A stretch of DNA of 64,000 nucleotides from Pseudoflavonifractor phocaeensis. GTDB taxonomy: Bacteria; Bacillota; Clostridia; Oscillospirales; Oscillospiraceae. The position numbers and the translations under genes are program-made. Of this stretch, positions 34,824 through 43,581 are shown in pieces (positions within the stretch are counted from its first letter, which is position 1; the number at the start of each line of letters is the position of its first letter). The notes under the pieces were generated by a model. That model was not told where the DNA came from, made no database searches, and saw only the letters and a program-made list of their open reading frames with translations. The stretch lies in assembly GCF_021531815.1 (NCBI RefSeq), contig NZ_JADYUM010000012.1, forward strand, positions 1-64,000, in the 5' to 3' direction.

Positions 34824-36077
34824 ATGAGCAGTTATCGAATCGAGGGCGGACGTCCGCTGGACGGCTGCCTGAAGGTCCAGGGGGCCAAGAACAGCGTACT
34901 GCCCATTCTGGCCGCCACGCTGCTGGCCCCCGGCCAGAGCACCATCCACAACTGCCCCGACCTGTCCGACGTGTCCGCTACCCTGGACATTCTGGCCCTG
35001 CTGGGCTGCCGGGTGGACCGGGAGGGGGACACCGTCACAGTGGACGCCTCGGTGCTGACCCGTGCCGGTATTCCCGACCGGCTGATGCGTGAGATGCGCT
35101 CCTCCGTGATCTTTCTGGGGGCGCTGTTGGCACGGCTGGGGACGGCGGAGCTGTCCTACCCCGGCGGCTGCGAGCTGGGTCCCCGGCCCATCGACCTCCA
35201 CCTGGCGGCCCTGCGGACTCTGGGCGCTGAGATTCGTGAGGAACAAGGCTGCCTGCGCTGCCGGGGGAACGGGAACATGCGCGGCCGGGAGCTGTGCCTG
35301 TCCATGCCCAGCGTGGGAGCAACGGAAAACGCCATGCTGGCCGCCTGCGGCTGTCCCGGCGTCACCGCCATCGTGGGCGCGGCCCGGGAGCCGGAGATCG
35401 TGGACCTGCAAAATTTCCTCCGGGCCATGGGGGCCGAGGTCACCGGCGCGGGAGGCTCGGTCATCTGTGTCCGGGGCGGAAGGAGCCTTCACCCGGCGGA
35501 GTACCGGGTGGTGGGGGACCGGATCGCTGCCGCCACCTATTTGTGCGCGGCGGGGGCCGCCGGGGGCCGGGTGGAACTGACCGGCGTGGAACCGGGCCAT
35601 CTGACGGCGGTACTGACCTGCCTGGAGCAGGCGGGGTGTGCCGTCCATACTGGGCCGGAGGCGCTCTCTCTGGAGTGCTGTGCCCCGCTGAAAGGGATCG
35701 CTCCGGTGCGTACCGCCCCCTACCCCGGTTTTCCCACTGACGCCCAGGCCCTTCTCATGGCCGCTCTGGCGGGGGGAGAGGGGACCACCATGTTCGTGGA
35801 AAACATCTTCGACAGCCGTTACCGCCATGTGGATGAACTGTGCCGGATGGGCGCGGACATCCAGGTGGCCGGGCGGGTGGCGGTGGTGACCGGCGTGGGG
35901 AAGCTCCACGGCGCGGCGGTGCGGAGCACCGACCTGCGGGGCGGGGCGGCGCTGGTGGTGGCCGGACTGGGGGCTGAGGGAGTAACCACGGTCTCCGGCC
36001 TGCGGCATATCCGCCGGGGCTACGACGGGTTGGACCGGGGACTGCGGGCCCTGGGGGCCCGGATCTGGGAAGAATGA
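34824..36077 (+). CDS. murA: UDP-GlcNAc 1-carboxyvinyltransferase
   Basis: The 417-residue enzyme makes the first committed step of peptidoglycan synthesis, transferring enolpyruvate from PEP to UDP-GlcNAc. It has the KN pair in VQGAKNSVLP (residues 18-27), the fosfomycin-target Cys in YPGGCELGPRPIDLH near residue 115, and PGFPTDAQALLMA near 300 with the catalytic Asp. Start ATG 34824 after a weak GAGGTTTGGAGG-type SD. In most dcw clusters murC lies here. The stop overlaps an upstream alternative start of the divIB gene. Confidence 0.95.
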   Translation: MSSYRIEGGRPLDGCLKVQGAKNSVLPILAATLLAPGQSTIHNCPDLSDVSATLDILALLGCRVDREGDTVTVDASVLTRAGIPDRLMREMRSSVIFLGALLARLGTAELSYPGGCELGPRPIDLHLAALRTLGAEIREEQGCLRCRGNGNMRGRELCLSMPSVGATENAMLAACGCPGVTAIVGAAREPEIVDLQNFLRAMGAEVTGAGGSVICVRGGRSLHPAEYRVVGDRIAAATYLCAAGAAGGRVELTGVEPGHLTAVLTCLEQAGCAVHTGPEALSLECCAPLKGIAPVRTAPYPGFPTDAQALLMAALAGGEGTTMFVENIFDSRYRHVDELCRMGADIQVAGRVAVVTGVGKLHGAAVRSTDLRGGAALVVAGLGAEGVTTVSGLRHIRRGYDGLDRGLRALGARIWEE

Positions 36078-36133
36078 GGGAACAACCGCCGCGGACGTTC
36101 CGCCCGCGAGCCTACGATACACAGGAGAATGCC

Positions 36134-36988
36134 ATGGCATCAGCGAGAAACAACCGCAGACGCAGACGGGGCAGAGGCCGCCTTGGCCCTCTGTTCAAGC
36201 TGCTGTGCGTCCTGGCGGTGATCGTGGCCCTGACCATGGGAGCCACCGTGTTTTTCCAGGTGGAGACGGTGGTGGTCTCGGGCAACAGCCGCTATACCGA
36301 GGAGGTGGTGGTCCGGGCCACCGGGATCCAGGTGGGGGATAACCTCTACCGCATGAATAAGAACCAGATCGCCGACAAGGTGCTGCGGGAATTGCCCTAT
36401 ACCCGGGACCTGCGCATCCGCCGCAGCCTGCCCAGCACCATCATTATCACCATGACCGAGTGGGAGGCGGTGGCCCGGGTGAAGGCGCCGCCCGCCGGAA
36501 CGCAGGTGTCTGCCGCGGCGGCGGAGAGCGCCCCGGAGGGGGACGGCTCCAGCCAGGAGAACGCCCCCGAGGTGGCCTCGGAGGACTGGCTCATCAGTGT
36601 GGGCGGCAAGCTGCTGGAGCCCGCTCCGGCGGACAGTACCGCCATAGAGGTGTCCGGCGTCACGCCGCTGATGCCCCGGGCGGGCACCATGCTGGCCCTA
36701 CCCCAGGAGGAGCAGCCCAAGTATGACGCCCTGCTGGCCCTGCTGGCCGCTCTGGAGGAGCGGGGCATGATGGGAGCGGTGGAGTCCATCCGCCTGGAAT
36801 CCACTCAGGTGGTCATGGGCTATCTGGGGCGCTTCCAGGTGAAAATGCCCCTGAATTCCGACTTCGACTATAAGCTGCGGGCCCTGGAGGCGGCGGTGGC
36901 GGAGACGGAGAAGACCCTGGGAGACCAAACCTCCGGGACCTTCGACCTGACCCAGGAGGAGTGCACCGCGGTGTATTCTCCCGATTAA
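36134..36988 (+). CDS. ftsQ: Cell division protein FtsQ/DivIB
   Basis: The 284-residue bitopic protein has a very basic N-terminus (NNRRRRRGRGR), one membrane segment (LLCVLAVIVALTMGATVFF, about 22-42) and an external POTRA domain (VETVVVSGNSRYTEEVVV to IIITMTE), then a variable beta domain. It is a scaffold of the FtsQLB complex. An acidic Ser/Glu-rich insert (about 110-135) is unusual. ATG 36134 has SD AGGAG 6 nt away; an in-frame ATG at 36074 overlaps the murA stop and would add 20 residues, with a weaker SD. Confidence 0.88.
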   Translation: MASARNNRRRRRGRGRLGPLFKLLCVLAVIVALTMGATVFFQVETVVVSGNSRYTEEVVVRATGIQVGDNLYRMNKNQIADKVLRELPYTRDLRIRRSLPSTIIITMTEWEAVARVKAPPAGTQVSAAAAESAPEGDGSSQENAPEVASEDWLISVGGKLLEPAPADSTAIEVSGVTPLMPRAGTMLALPQEEQPKYDALLALLAALEERGMMGAVESIRLESTQVVMGYLGRFQVKMPLNSDFDYKLRALEAAVAETEKTLGDQTSGTFDLTQEECTAVYSPD

Positions 36989-37029
36989 GGTAAATTTCTG
37001 GAAAGTTTGGTCAAAAACGTGTTTTTCTC

Positions 37030-37058
37030 TTGACCTGCCAGGAAAAGAGCGATACAAT
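37030..37058 (+). promoter_or_regulatory. Sigma-A promoter of ftsZ
   Basis: TTGACC, 17-bp spacer, TACAAT, 88 bp upstream of the ftsZ start, giving ftsZ its own transcript besides the cluster. Confidence 0.78.
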
Positions 37059-37145
37059 ATAACAAAATATTGACATCTCAGCGGGGGTCCCCACACAATA
37101 GCTTGTTTTTCGGGGAACTTCGACATGTACATAGGAGGAAGGAAC

Positions 37146-38297
37146 ATGGCCTTCGGATTGGATATGGGTCCCGACAGCGTGGTTAATATCAAAGTGATCG
37201 GTGTGGGCGGCGGCGGCAACAACGTGGTCAACCGCATGGTGCGCACCGGCACCAAGGGCGTGGATTTCATCGCCGTCAATACAGATAAGCAGGCGTTGGC
37301 TGTCTCCAGCGCCACTATGAAGATCCAGATCGGCGAGAAGCTGACCAACGGCCAGGGTGCCGGCTCCGATCCTGAGGTGGGCCGCAAGTCCGCCGAGGAG
37401 AACCGCACCCAGATCTCCAAGGCCCTGGAGGATGCCGACATGGTGTTTATCACCGCCGGTATGGGCGGCGGAACCGGCACCGGCGCGGCCCCCATCGTGG
37501 CGGATATTGCCAAGGAGCTTGGGGTCCTCACCGTGGGCGTGGTGACCAAGCCTTTCCGATTTGAGGGCATGCGCCGGATGAAACAGGCGGAGGGCGGCAT
37601 CGCCGAGCTGCGCAACAAGGTGGACTCCCTGGTCATCATCCCCAACGAGCGCCTGAAGCTGGCCACCGACCAGAAGATCACCATGGTCAACGCCTTTGAG
37701 ATTGCCGACGATGTGCTCCAGCAGGCCGTCCAGTCTATCTCCGACCTGATCAAAAACACCGGATTCATCAACCTGGACTTCGCCGATGTGTCCGCCGTCA
37801 TGAAGGACGCCGGCCGGGCCCACATGGGCGTGGGCCGCGCCGCCGGCAAGAACAAGGCTGAGGAGGCCGCCCGCATGGCCATTTCCAGCCCCCTGCTGGA
37901 GACCTCCATCAACGGCGCCCGGGGCGTGCTGATCAATGTCACCGGCTCCATGGACATCGGCCTGGAGGAAGTGGAGACCGCCGCCAACCTGGTCCAGGAG
38001 GCTGCCCACCCCGACGCCAACATCATCTTCGGCGCCGCCTTCGACGAGAGTCTGGAGGACGAGATCCGGGTCACCGTCATTGCCACCGGCTTTGACGAGG
38101 CCCCCGCGGCTGTTTCCGCCCCCGCCCCCGCGGCCAAGGAGGCTCCCAGAGCCGCTGCTCCCGCCGCAGCCGCGCCTGCTGCTCCGGTTGCCTCTCAGGA
38201 GGCGGCCCAGCCCGAGGCACCCGAGGCCGAGGAGAAGCCTTCGGTCAGTGACGATGACTGGGACATTCTGGAGCGCATTTTCAGCAAAAAGCGGTAA
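37146..38297 (+). CDS. ftsZ: Cell division GTPase FtsZ
   Basis: The 383-residue tubulin homologue forms the Z ring. It has the nucleotide loop [16 protein letters not shown], the tubulin signature [12 protein letters not shown], and the T7 loop [11 protein letters not shown]. The GTPase core is followed by an Ala/Pro-rich linker of about 45 residues (from residue 325) and the tail [14 protein letters not shown], which differs from the common DIPxFLR-type peptide. ATG 37146 follows TAGGAGG. ftsA, its usual neighbour, is absent. Confidence 0.97.
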   Translation: MAFGLDMGPDSVVNIKVIGVGGGGNNVVNRMVRTGTKGVDFIAVNTDKQALAVSSATMKIQIGEKLTNGQGAGSDPEVGRKSAEENRTQISKALEDADMVFITAGMGGGTGTGAAPIVADIAKELGVLTVGVVTKPFRFEGMRRMKQAEGGIAELRNKVDSLVIIPNERLKLATDQKITMVNAFEIADDVLQQAVQSISDLIKNTGFINLDFADVSAVMKDAGRAHMGVGRAAGKNKAEEAARMAISSPLLETSINGARGVLINVTGSMDIGLEEVETAANLVQEAAHPDANIIFGAAFDESLEDEIRVTVIATGFDEAPAAVSAPAPAAKEAPRAAAPAAAAPAAPVASQEAAQPEAPEAEEKPSVSDDDWDILERIFSKKR

Positions 38298-38305
38298 GAT
38301 AAAAA

Positions 38306-38341
38306 GCAAAACCCGCGTCCAGTGACGGACGCGGGTTTTTT
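38306..38341. terminator. Intrinsic terminator between ftsZ and lrgB
   Basis: Stem ACCCGCGTCC/GGACGCGGGT with a loop of 6 nt, T-run on the plus side and A-run on the other, so it can serve both convergent genes. Confidence 0.87.
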
Positions 38342-38372
38342 ATGCGTTTGGGGATTTCCAAAAGAAGGCCGC

Positions 38373-39053
38373 TCACAGGAACAGAACCAGAATGGAAGTG
38401 AGGATGCCGCAGACGCACAGGGAGACGGAACTCATGGCTCCCTGGAGGGGGCCGATCTCCAGGGCCTTGGAGGTGCCGATGGCGTGGCTGCTGGCGCCGA
38501 TGGCCACGCCCTCGGCCACGGGATCGGTGATCCGGAAGAGCTTTGCGAACAGGGGGGACAGCATGGCTCCCTCCACTCCTGTGATGACCACCGAGGCGGC
38601 GGTGATGCCCTGGATGCCGCCCCGGCTCTCGGAGATGCCCACGGCGATGGCGGTGGTGATGCTCTTGGGGACCATGGAGGCGGTGAACATGTCCTCTGTG
38701 GCGAAGAACCAGCAGAAGGCCAGTACCACGGCGATGCTGGTGAGGCTGCCCATGAGGCAGCCCGCCAGAACAGGCAGGAAGTGGGACCGGAGGATCTGGC
38801 GCTGCTGGTAGATGTTCAGGGCCAACACCGCCGTGGCCGGACCCAGCATCAGCTTGATGATGCTGCCGCCGGCGTTGTAGTCCTCCAGGGAGACGTGGAA
38901 CAGGGTCATGACTCCGATGACCAGCAGGGCGGCCACCAGCACCGGGTTGCAGACCAGAAGCCCGGTGCGCTTCTGGAGCCAGAGGGCAAAGACCCAGCAG
39001 GCGGCGGTGAGGGTCAGGCCGAAAAAGGGGGAAGAGAAAAGGGCCTCAGTCAT
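38373..39053 (-). CDS. lrgB: LrgB/CidB-family membrane protein
   Basis: The 226-residue polytopic protein belongs to the LrgB/CidB/YohK family, partner of LrgA, linked to control of murein hydrolases and, in some bacteria, to pyruvate or glycolate export. Conserved segments are MLGPATAVLALNIYQQR, MVPKSITTAIAVGISESRGG and GASSHAIGTSKALEIG. It overlaps the lrgA stop by 8 bp. Confidence 0.93.
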   Translation of the reverse strand: MTEALFSSPFFGLTLTAACWVFALWLQKRTGLLVCNPVLVAALLVIGVMTLFHVSLEDYNAGGSIIKLMLGPATAVLALNIYQQRQILRSHFLPVLAGCLMGSLTSIAVVLAFCWFFATEDMFTASMVPKSITTAIAVGISESRGGIQGITAASVVITGVEGAMLSPLFAKLFRITDPVAEGVAIGASSHAIGTSKALEIGPLQGAMSSVSLCVCGILTSILVLFL

Positions 39054-39417
39054 GGGAGTTCCCTCCCTTCCGGTCCAGCCGCCGGATCAGCAGCTGAACA
39101 GTCCATGCGGTGACCAGGTAGACAACGGGAGTGGTTGCCAGGGTGATGACCAGAAAGGGGATGAACCGGGCTTTGAGGATCTCGGCATACTCCAGAGTCC
39201 CCACCAGGGAAGGAATAAAGAACATCCCCATGTTGGCGATGAAGAAGCTGGAGAGCAGCTGGATGTGCCTGGGCTTGACGGCTTCGGTGAGCAGCAGAAC
39301 GGCCAGGATCAGCATACTGATGACGCTGGCGGGGAAAGTGAAGGGGAGAAGGGCGGTGATGCCCTCGGAGAGAAGACAGATGCCGAAAATAATGGAGATC
39401 TCTCCCATGATACGCAT
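39046..39417 (-). CDS. lrgA: LrgA/CidA-family holin-like protein
   Basis: The 123-residue protein has four membrane segments and the family patterns FPASVISMLILAVLLL and FFIANMGMFFIPSLVG. It is the holin-like partner of LrgB. Start ATG 39417 follows GAGGTG; a GTG at 39426 is within the SD. No LytSR regulator genes are next to it in this window. Confidence 0.92.
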   Translation of the reverse strand: MRIMGEISIIFGICLLSEGITALLPFTFPASVISMLILAVLLLTEAVKPRHIQLLSSFFIANMGMFFIPSLVGTLEYAEILKARFIPFLVITLATTPVVYLVTAWTVQLLIRRLDRKGGNSHD

Positions 39418-39470
39418 AACAGTCACCTCGACATGTTAAAATGGAAAATAGCGCGGGGGAAGGGGGGCAA

Positions 39471-39501
39471 ACAAGCCGCCGCGGGCGGGGCCGCGGCGGC
39501 T
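39471..39501 (-). terminator. Terminator after lysA
   Basis: Perfect 11-bp GC-only stem AGCCGCCGCGG/CCGCGGCGGCT with a 6-nt loop, followed on the minus strand by TTGTTTG. Confidence 0.7.
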
Positions 39502-39567
39502 GAAAGAACGGAGCGGGCGTCGGGATCTGGCGGGCAGTTGGGCCTGGCGCTGATTTTTCGATGGGGC

Positions 39568-40827
39568 TCAGTCCCAGATAGCGGTGGCGAAGTAGTCCTC
39601 GGGGGTCTCGGCCCGACGGATCAGACGGGTCGAGCCATCCTCACACAGCAGGACCTCGGCGGAGCGCAGGCGGCCATTATATTGGTAGCCCATGGCGTGG
39701 CCGTGGGCGCCGGTGTCGTGGATGACCAGCAGGTCGCCGATGTCGATCTTGGGCAGCATCCGGTCCACGGCGAACTTGTCGCAGTTCTCACACAGGGAGC
39801 CGGTGACGTCGTACTTGTGGTCGCAGGGCTGGTCCTCCTTGCCCATGACGGTGATGTGGTGGTAGGCGCCGTAGATGGCGGGGCGCATCAGGTTGGCGGC
39901 GCAGGCGTCCACGCCGATATAGTCCTTGTAGGTCAGCTTCTCATGGAGGACACGGGTGACCAGATGGCCATAGGGGGCCAGCATAAACCGGCCCAGCTCG
40001 GTGCACAGGGACACGTCGCCCATGCCGGCGGGGACCAGGATCTCCTCATAGGCCTTCCGGACGCCCTCGCCGATGACGGCGATGTCGTTGGCGGGCTGCT
40101 CCGGGCGGTAGGGCACGCCTACGCCGCCGGACAGGTTGATGAAGGTGATGTGGCAGCCGGTCTCCTCCTTCAATTCCACCGCGACCTTGAACAGAATGGC
40201 GGCCAAGGCGGGATAATACTCGTTGGAGATAGTGTTAGAGGCCAGGAAGGCGTGGATGCCGAACTCCTCAGCGCCCAGCTCCTTCAGGCGCTTGAAGGCC
40301 TCGGTCATCTGGGAACGGGTCATGCCGTACTTGGCGTCGCCGGGGTTGTCCATGACCTGGAAGCCCTCTTTGCTCTCACCCAGGGTGAAGACACCGCCGG
40401 GATTATACCGGCAGGAGATCTTCTTGGGGATATAACCCAGGGTACCCTTCAGGAAGTCGATGTGGCTGATGTCGTCCAGATTGATGGTGGCGCCCAGCTG
40501 GGCGGCCAGGGCGAACTCCTCGGCGGGGGTGTCGTTGGAGGAGAACATGATCTCGCCGCCCCGGAAGCCGCAGCGGTCAGACATCATCAGCTCGGTGAGG
40601 GAGGAGCAGTCCACGCCGCAGCCCTCCTCCTTCAGGATCTTCAGGATCTGGGGGTTGGGGGTGGCCTTCACGGCGAAAAACTCCTTGTAGCCGGGGTTCC
40701 AGGAGAAGGCCTTGTACAGGGCGCGGGCATTTTCCCGGATGCCTTTCTCGTCGTAAAGGTGGAAGGGGGTGGGGTACTGGTCGGTGATGGGCTGGAGCTG
40801 TTCCAGGGTGACAAAGGGCTTTTTCAT
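39568..40827 (-). CDS. lysA: Diaminopimelate decarboxylase
   Basis: The 419-residue fold-type III PLP enzyme converts meso-DAP to lysine. The PLP lysine is in FFAVKATPNPQIL near residue 54, with NLSGGVGVPYRPEQ, ELGRFMLAPYGH and, near the C-terminus, GSLCENCDKF, the conserved Cys/Asp active-site segment. The start ATG 40827 follows a GGAGCCC-type SD. It is a single gene with its own promoter and terminator. Confidence 0.93.
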   Translation of the reverse strand: MKKPFVTLEQLQPITDQYPTPFHLYDEKGIRENARALYKAFSWNPGYKEFFAVKATPNPQILKILKEEGCGVDCSSLTELMMSDRCGFRGGEIMFSSNDTPAEEFALAAQLGATINLDDISHIDFLKGTLGYIPKKISCRYNPGGVFTLGESKEGFQVMDNPGDAKYGMTRSQMTEAFKRLKELGAEEFGIHAFLASNTISNEYYPALAAILFKVAVELKEETGCHITFINLSGGVGVPYRPEQPANDIAVIGEGVRKAYEEILVPAGMGDVSLCTELGRFMLAPYGHLVTRVLHEKLTYKDYIGVDACAANLMRPAIYGAYHHITVMGKEDQPCDHKYDVTGSLCENCDKFAVDRMLPKIDIGDLLVIHDTGAHGHAMGYQYNGRLRSAEVLLCEDGSTRLIRRAETPEDYFATAIWD

Positions 40828-40919
40828 ATCCGCGGGCTCCTTTACAGTTTAATAGGAAAAGCACTGAAAAATTCTCCCGATATGGGAGAGAATAGGCACA
40901 AAAAAGGAAAATCATGTAT

Positions 40920-40948
40920 AGTTTATCCAGATAAGGAAAAAAAGTCAA
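40920..40948 (-). promoter_or_regulatory. Sigma-A promoter of lysA
   Basis: On the minus strand TTGACT (40948-40943), 17-bp spacer, TAAACT (40925-40920). A bulged hairpin ATTCT...GAAT followed by TTTTT lies in the leader (about 40867-40892) and might attenuate. Confidence 0.72.
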
Positions 40949-41030
40949 TGGCGGAACAGACAACAAGGGAAGAATGGGGGGAGATTCTTTTGCCGGTTTC
41001 AGAAAAAACACCAAAAATCGACATTTTCTC

Positions 41031-41059
41031 TTGCACCTTTGGAGGGATTCTGATATGAT
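41031..41059 (+). promoter_or_regulatory. Sigma-A promoter of the uraA leader
   Basis: TTGCAC, 17-bp spacer, TATGAT, upstream of the leader peptide and attenuator. Confidence 0.75.
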
Positions 41060-41087
41060 GATTCGGAAAGTGAAAGGAGGGGATACC

Positions 41088-41159
41088 GTGGCTGAAATGG
41101 AGCGGTTTACGCGGCTGTTGCTTGGGTACGGTATCAGTGCCTTTTTCTCTGTTCGCTGA
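41088..41159 (+). CDS. Leader peptide of uraA attenuator (23 residues)
   Basis: A GTG-initiated 23-codon frame with a strong SD (AAAGGAGG, 7 nt spacing). It reads AEMERFTRLLLGYG after the start and ends ISAFFSVR. The C-terminal codons lie in a pyrimidine run CCTTTTTCTCTGTTC, and the stop overlaps the 5' arm of an intrinsic terminator. This is the layout of pyrBI-type, UTP-sensing attenuation, where RNA polymerase pausing in the U-run lets the ribosome block the terminator. Confidence 0.7.
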   Translation: MAEMERFTRLLLGYGISAFFSVR

Positions 41160-41187
41160 CAATCACTTGGCGTGGTTGTCTTTTTTT
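41158..41187 (+). terminator. Attenuator terminator before uraA
   Basis: GACAATCA/TGGTTGTC (one G-U) with a 7-nt loop and seven T. The 5' arm begins inside the leader stop codon. Confidence 0.82.
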
Positions 41188-41233
41188 GTGTGTAGGTTCC
41201 AAAACATGATGAGTTGAAGGGAGAAAACGAAAG

Positions 41234-42589
41234 ATGAATCAAAACGACGCCATCTATGACGCCCGCGTCCTCGGCACCCCCAAGATGCTGGTCCTGGGCG
41301 TTCAGCACATGTTCGCCATGTTCGGCGCCACCGTGCTGGTCCCCGCCCTCACCGGCCTGTCCGTCTCCGCCACCCTGCTGTTCGCCGGCCTGGGCACCCT
41401 GCTGTTCCACCTGCTGACCAAGATGAAGGTCCCCGCCTTCCTGGGCTCCTCCTTCGCCTTTATCGGCGGCTACGCCGCCATCGCCCCCATGCTGCCTGAC
41501 GCCTCCGGCAACGCCACCATCCCCAACACCGAGATGCTGCCCTACGCCTGCTTCGGCGTGGCCTGCGCCGGCCTGATGTATGTGATCCTGGCCGCCCTGT
41601 TCAAGGTGTTCGGCACCAAGGCGGTCATGCGCTACTTCCCCCCCATCGTCACCGGCCCCATCATCATTTGTATCGGCCTGACCCTGTCCAAGACTGCCAT
41701 CGACTCCTGCCGTACCAACTGGCCCATCGCCCTGGTGGCCATTCTGGTCGTGGTAGCCTGCAACATCTGGGGCAAGGGCATGGTCAAGATCATCCCCATC
41801 CTGCTGGGCGTGATCGCCTCCTATGTGGTGGGCGCCCTCACCGGAAACGTGGATTTCACCGCTGTGCAGGAGGCGGCCTGGATGGGCCTGCCCTTCCAGT
41901 TTGAGAACACCCTCTTCGGACTGTTTACCCGCCCCAATCTGGACACCGGCCTGCTGGTGACCTCCGCCGTGACCATCATGCCCCTGGCCCTGGCCACCAT
42001 GGTGGAGCACATCGGCGACATGTGCGCCATCTCCTCCACCTGTGAGCGCAACTACCTGGAGGACCCCGGCTTCCACCGCACCCTGCTGGGCGACGGCCTG
42101 GCCACCACCCTGGCCTCCCTGTTCGGCGCTCCCGCCAATACCACTTACGGTGAGAACACCGGCGTGCTGGCCCTGAGCAAGGTCTACGACCCCAAGGTCA
42201 TCCGCATCGCCGCCGGCCTGGCCATCCTGTTCTCCTTCAGCCCCAAGTTCGCGGCCCTGGTCTCTGCTATGCCCCAGGCCACCATGGGCGGCGTGTCCAT
42301 GGTCCTCTACGGCATGATCTCCGCTGTGGGCGTGCGCAACGTGGTGGAGAACCAGGTGAATTTCTCCAACAGCCGCAACGTCATCATCGCCGCGCTGATC
42401 ATGGTGCTGGCCATCGGCGTCAACTACTCCGGCGCTGTGACCTTCAGCCTGGGCGGCGCCTCCATCAGCATGTCCGGCCTGGCCGTGGCCGCCATCGCCG
42501 GCATCCTGCTCAACGCCATCCTGCCGGGCAAGGACTACGAGTTCGGCACCGACCAGAAGGGCGATACCTCCGTGAATTTCAAGGTCTGA
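41234..42589 (+). CDS. uraA: Uracil permease, NCS2 family
   Basis: The 451-residue transporter has about 14 hydrophobic segments and the UraA residues: GVQHMFAMFGATVLVP, the substrate Glu in ATMVEHIGDMCAI and the second Glu in ANTTYGENTGVLALS. It imports uracil with protons across the inner membrane. The pyrimidine-type attenuator upstream supports uracil over xanthine. Start ATG 41234; a terminator follows at 42617. Confidence 0.94.
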   Translation: MNQNDAIYDARVLGTPKMLVLGVQHMFAMFGATVLVPALTGLSVSATLLFAGLGTLLFHLLTKMKVPAFLGSSFAFIGGYAAIAPMLPDASGNATIPNTEMLPYACFGVACAGLMYVILAALFKVFGTKAVMRYFPPIVTGPIIICIGLTLSKTAIDSCRTNWPIALVAILVVVACNIWGKGMVKIIPILLGVIASYVVGALTGNVDFTAVQEAAWMGLPFQFENTLFGLFTRPNLDTGLLVTSAVTIMPLALATMVEHIGDMCAISSTCERNYLEDPGFHRTLLGDGLATTLASLFGAPANTTYGENTGVLALSKVYDPKVIRIAAGLAILFSFSPKFAALVSAMPQATMGGVSMVLYGMISAVGVRNVVENQVNFSNSRNVIIAALIMVLAIGVNYSGAVTFSLGGASISMSGLAVAAIAGILLNAILPGKDYEFGTDQKGDTSVNFKV

Positions 42590-42616
42590 TCCCCCCGCTT
42601 CTTTCGGAGCTTCCAA

Positions 42617-42650
42617 GCCCGCCGCGCAGCGATCCGCGGCGGGCTTTTCC
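42617..42650 (+). terminator. Intrinsic terminator after uraA
   Basis: 12-bp stem AAGCCCGCCGCG/CGCGGCGGGCTT followed by a short T-run. Confidence 0.82.
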
Positions 42651-42707
42651 TGCCTGAAAGGCGCCTCTAAAAAAATTAAAAAAAAGATTAAATCACGGGG
42701 AAGGTCC

Positions 42708-42736
42708 TTGCGTGCGAGTGGAAAATAGGATAGAAT
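42708..42736 (+). promoter_or_regulatory. Sigma-A promoter
   Basis: TTGCGT, 17-bp spacer, TAGAAT, 48 bp upstream of the small helical protein gene. Confidence 0.72.
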
Positions 42737-42784
42737 AGGTCCATCAACGGGAAACCGTATTGCTTAAAAGGAGGTTCATGACAC

Positions 42785-43165
42785 ATGGGATTTTTTGATA
42801 CTCTGAAGGACCGCGCCACCGATCTGGCCCAGGCCGGCGTGGCCCAGTCCAAGCGCCTGGCGGAGATCGCCAAGCTGAAGACCGCCAACATGGGCGAGGA
42901 GGACACTATCAAGAAGGCGTACATCGAACTGGGCAAGCTGTACTATGCCGAGAAGGGCACCGCGCCCGACGGCGCCTATGCCGCCGCCTGTGAGAAGATC
43001 ACCGCCGCCAAGGCCGCCATCGAGGTCAACAACGAGCGCATTGCCGAGTTGAAGGAGAGCGAGGACGGAGAGGTCCAGACCAGCGACTTTGAAGTCGATC
43101 CGGTGCAGGAGGCCGAGCCCGCCGCCGATGAGCCTGCCGCCGAGGAGCCCAAGACGGAGGAGTAA
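42785..43165 (+). CDS. Small helical protein of unknown function
   Basis: The 126-residue cytosolic protein is not recognised as a named family. Residues 1-95 are helical and look like a small coiled-coil stress or envelope-associated protein (FFDTLKDRATDLAQAGVAQS, KKAYIELGKLYYAEKG). The C-terminus is an acidic Glu/Ala/Pro tail. It has its own promoter, a strong SD (AAGGAGG) and a terminator, so it is a well expressed single-gene unit. Function unknown. Confidence 0.8.
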   Translation: MGFFDTLKDRATDLAQAGVAQSKRLAEIAKLKTANMGEEDTIKKAYIELGKLYYAEKGTAPDGAYAAACEKITAAKAAIEVNNERIAELKESEDGEVQTSDFEVDPVQEAEPAADEPAAEEPKTEE

Positions 43166-43190
43166 GCGCCCCGTCTTTGATCCACTGACC

Positions 43191-43228
43191 ATACCCTGCC
43201 GCAGTACGGTGCGGCGGGGTATTTTTTT
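43191..43228 (+). terminator. Intrinsic terminator
   Basis: 13-bp stem ATACCCTGCCGCA/TGCGGCGGGGTAT (one G-U) and seven T. Confidence 0.88.
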
Positions 43229-43278
43229 GCATGTTTTGCTTCCGACCGGGGATACTGGGGGAGAAAAGGGGGGAGTTT

Positions 43279-43467
43279 ATGGAGCAGTTTTACCGTCACC
43301 CCAGGGAGGTGGTGGGCAGCGACCCGGAGCTGCTGGCGTACTGGAACCAGATCCCGCCCAAGGCCCGGCTGCGGCTGCTGGACAGCACCATCACGGTGTC
43401 CACCTTGGGAGAACTGAAAAAACTGGCGGAGGAGCTGGGGACCGACACCACGGTCCCGCCCGGCTGA
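43279..43467 (+). CDS. Small hypothetical protein
   Basis: 62 residues from ATG 43279 with SD GGGGGG 5 nt upstream. It reads as two or three amphipathic helices (MEQFYRHPREVVGSDPE..., KKLAEELGTD). No family is recognised. The frame is open further upstream to 43231 without an SD. It precedes the ArsC/Spx-like gene by 114 bp. Confidence 0.55.
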   Translation: MEQFYRHPREVVGSDPELLAYWNQIPPKARLRLLDSTITVSTLGELKKLAEELGTDTTVPPG

Positions 43468-43581
43468 AATCCGGAGACGGCGGGTTGCGGGACCGGCAAA
43501 AACATGGTATAGTCATGCTGGAATTGGAACGGATCATTTCTGAGCGAGATGACCGCAATCTCAAAAAGGGAGCGTGACACC

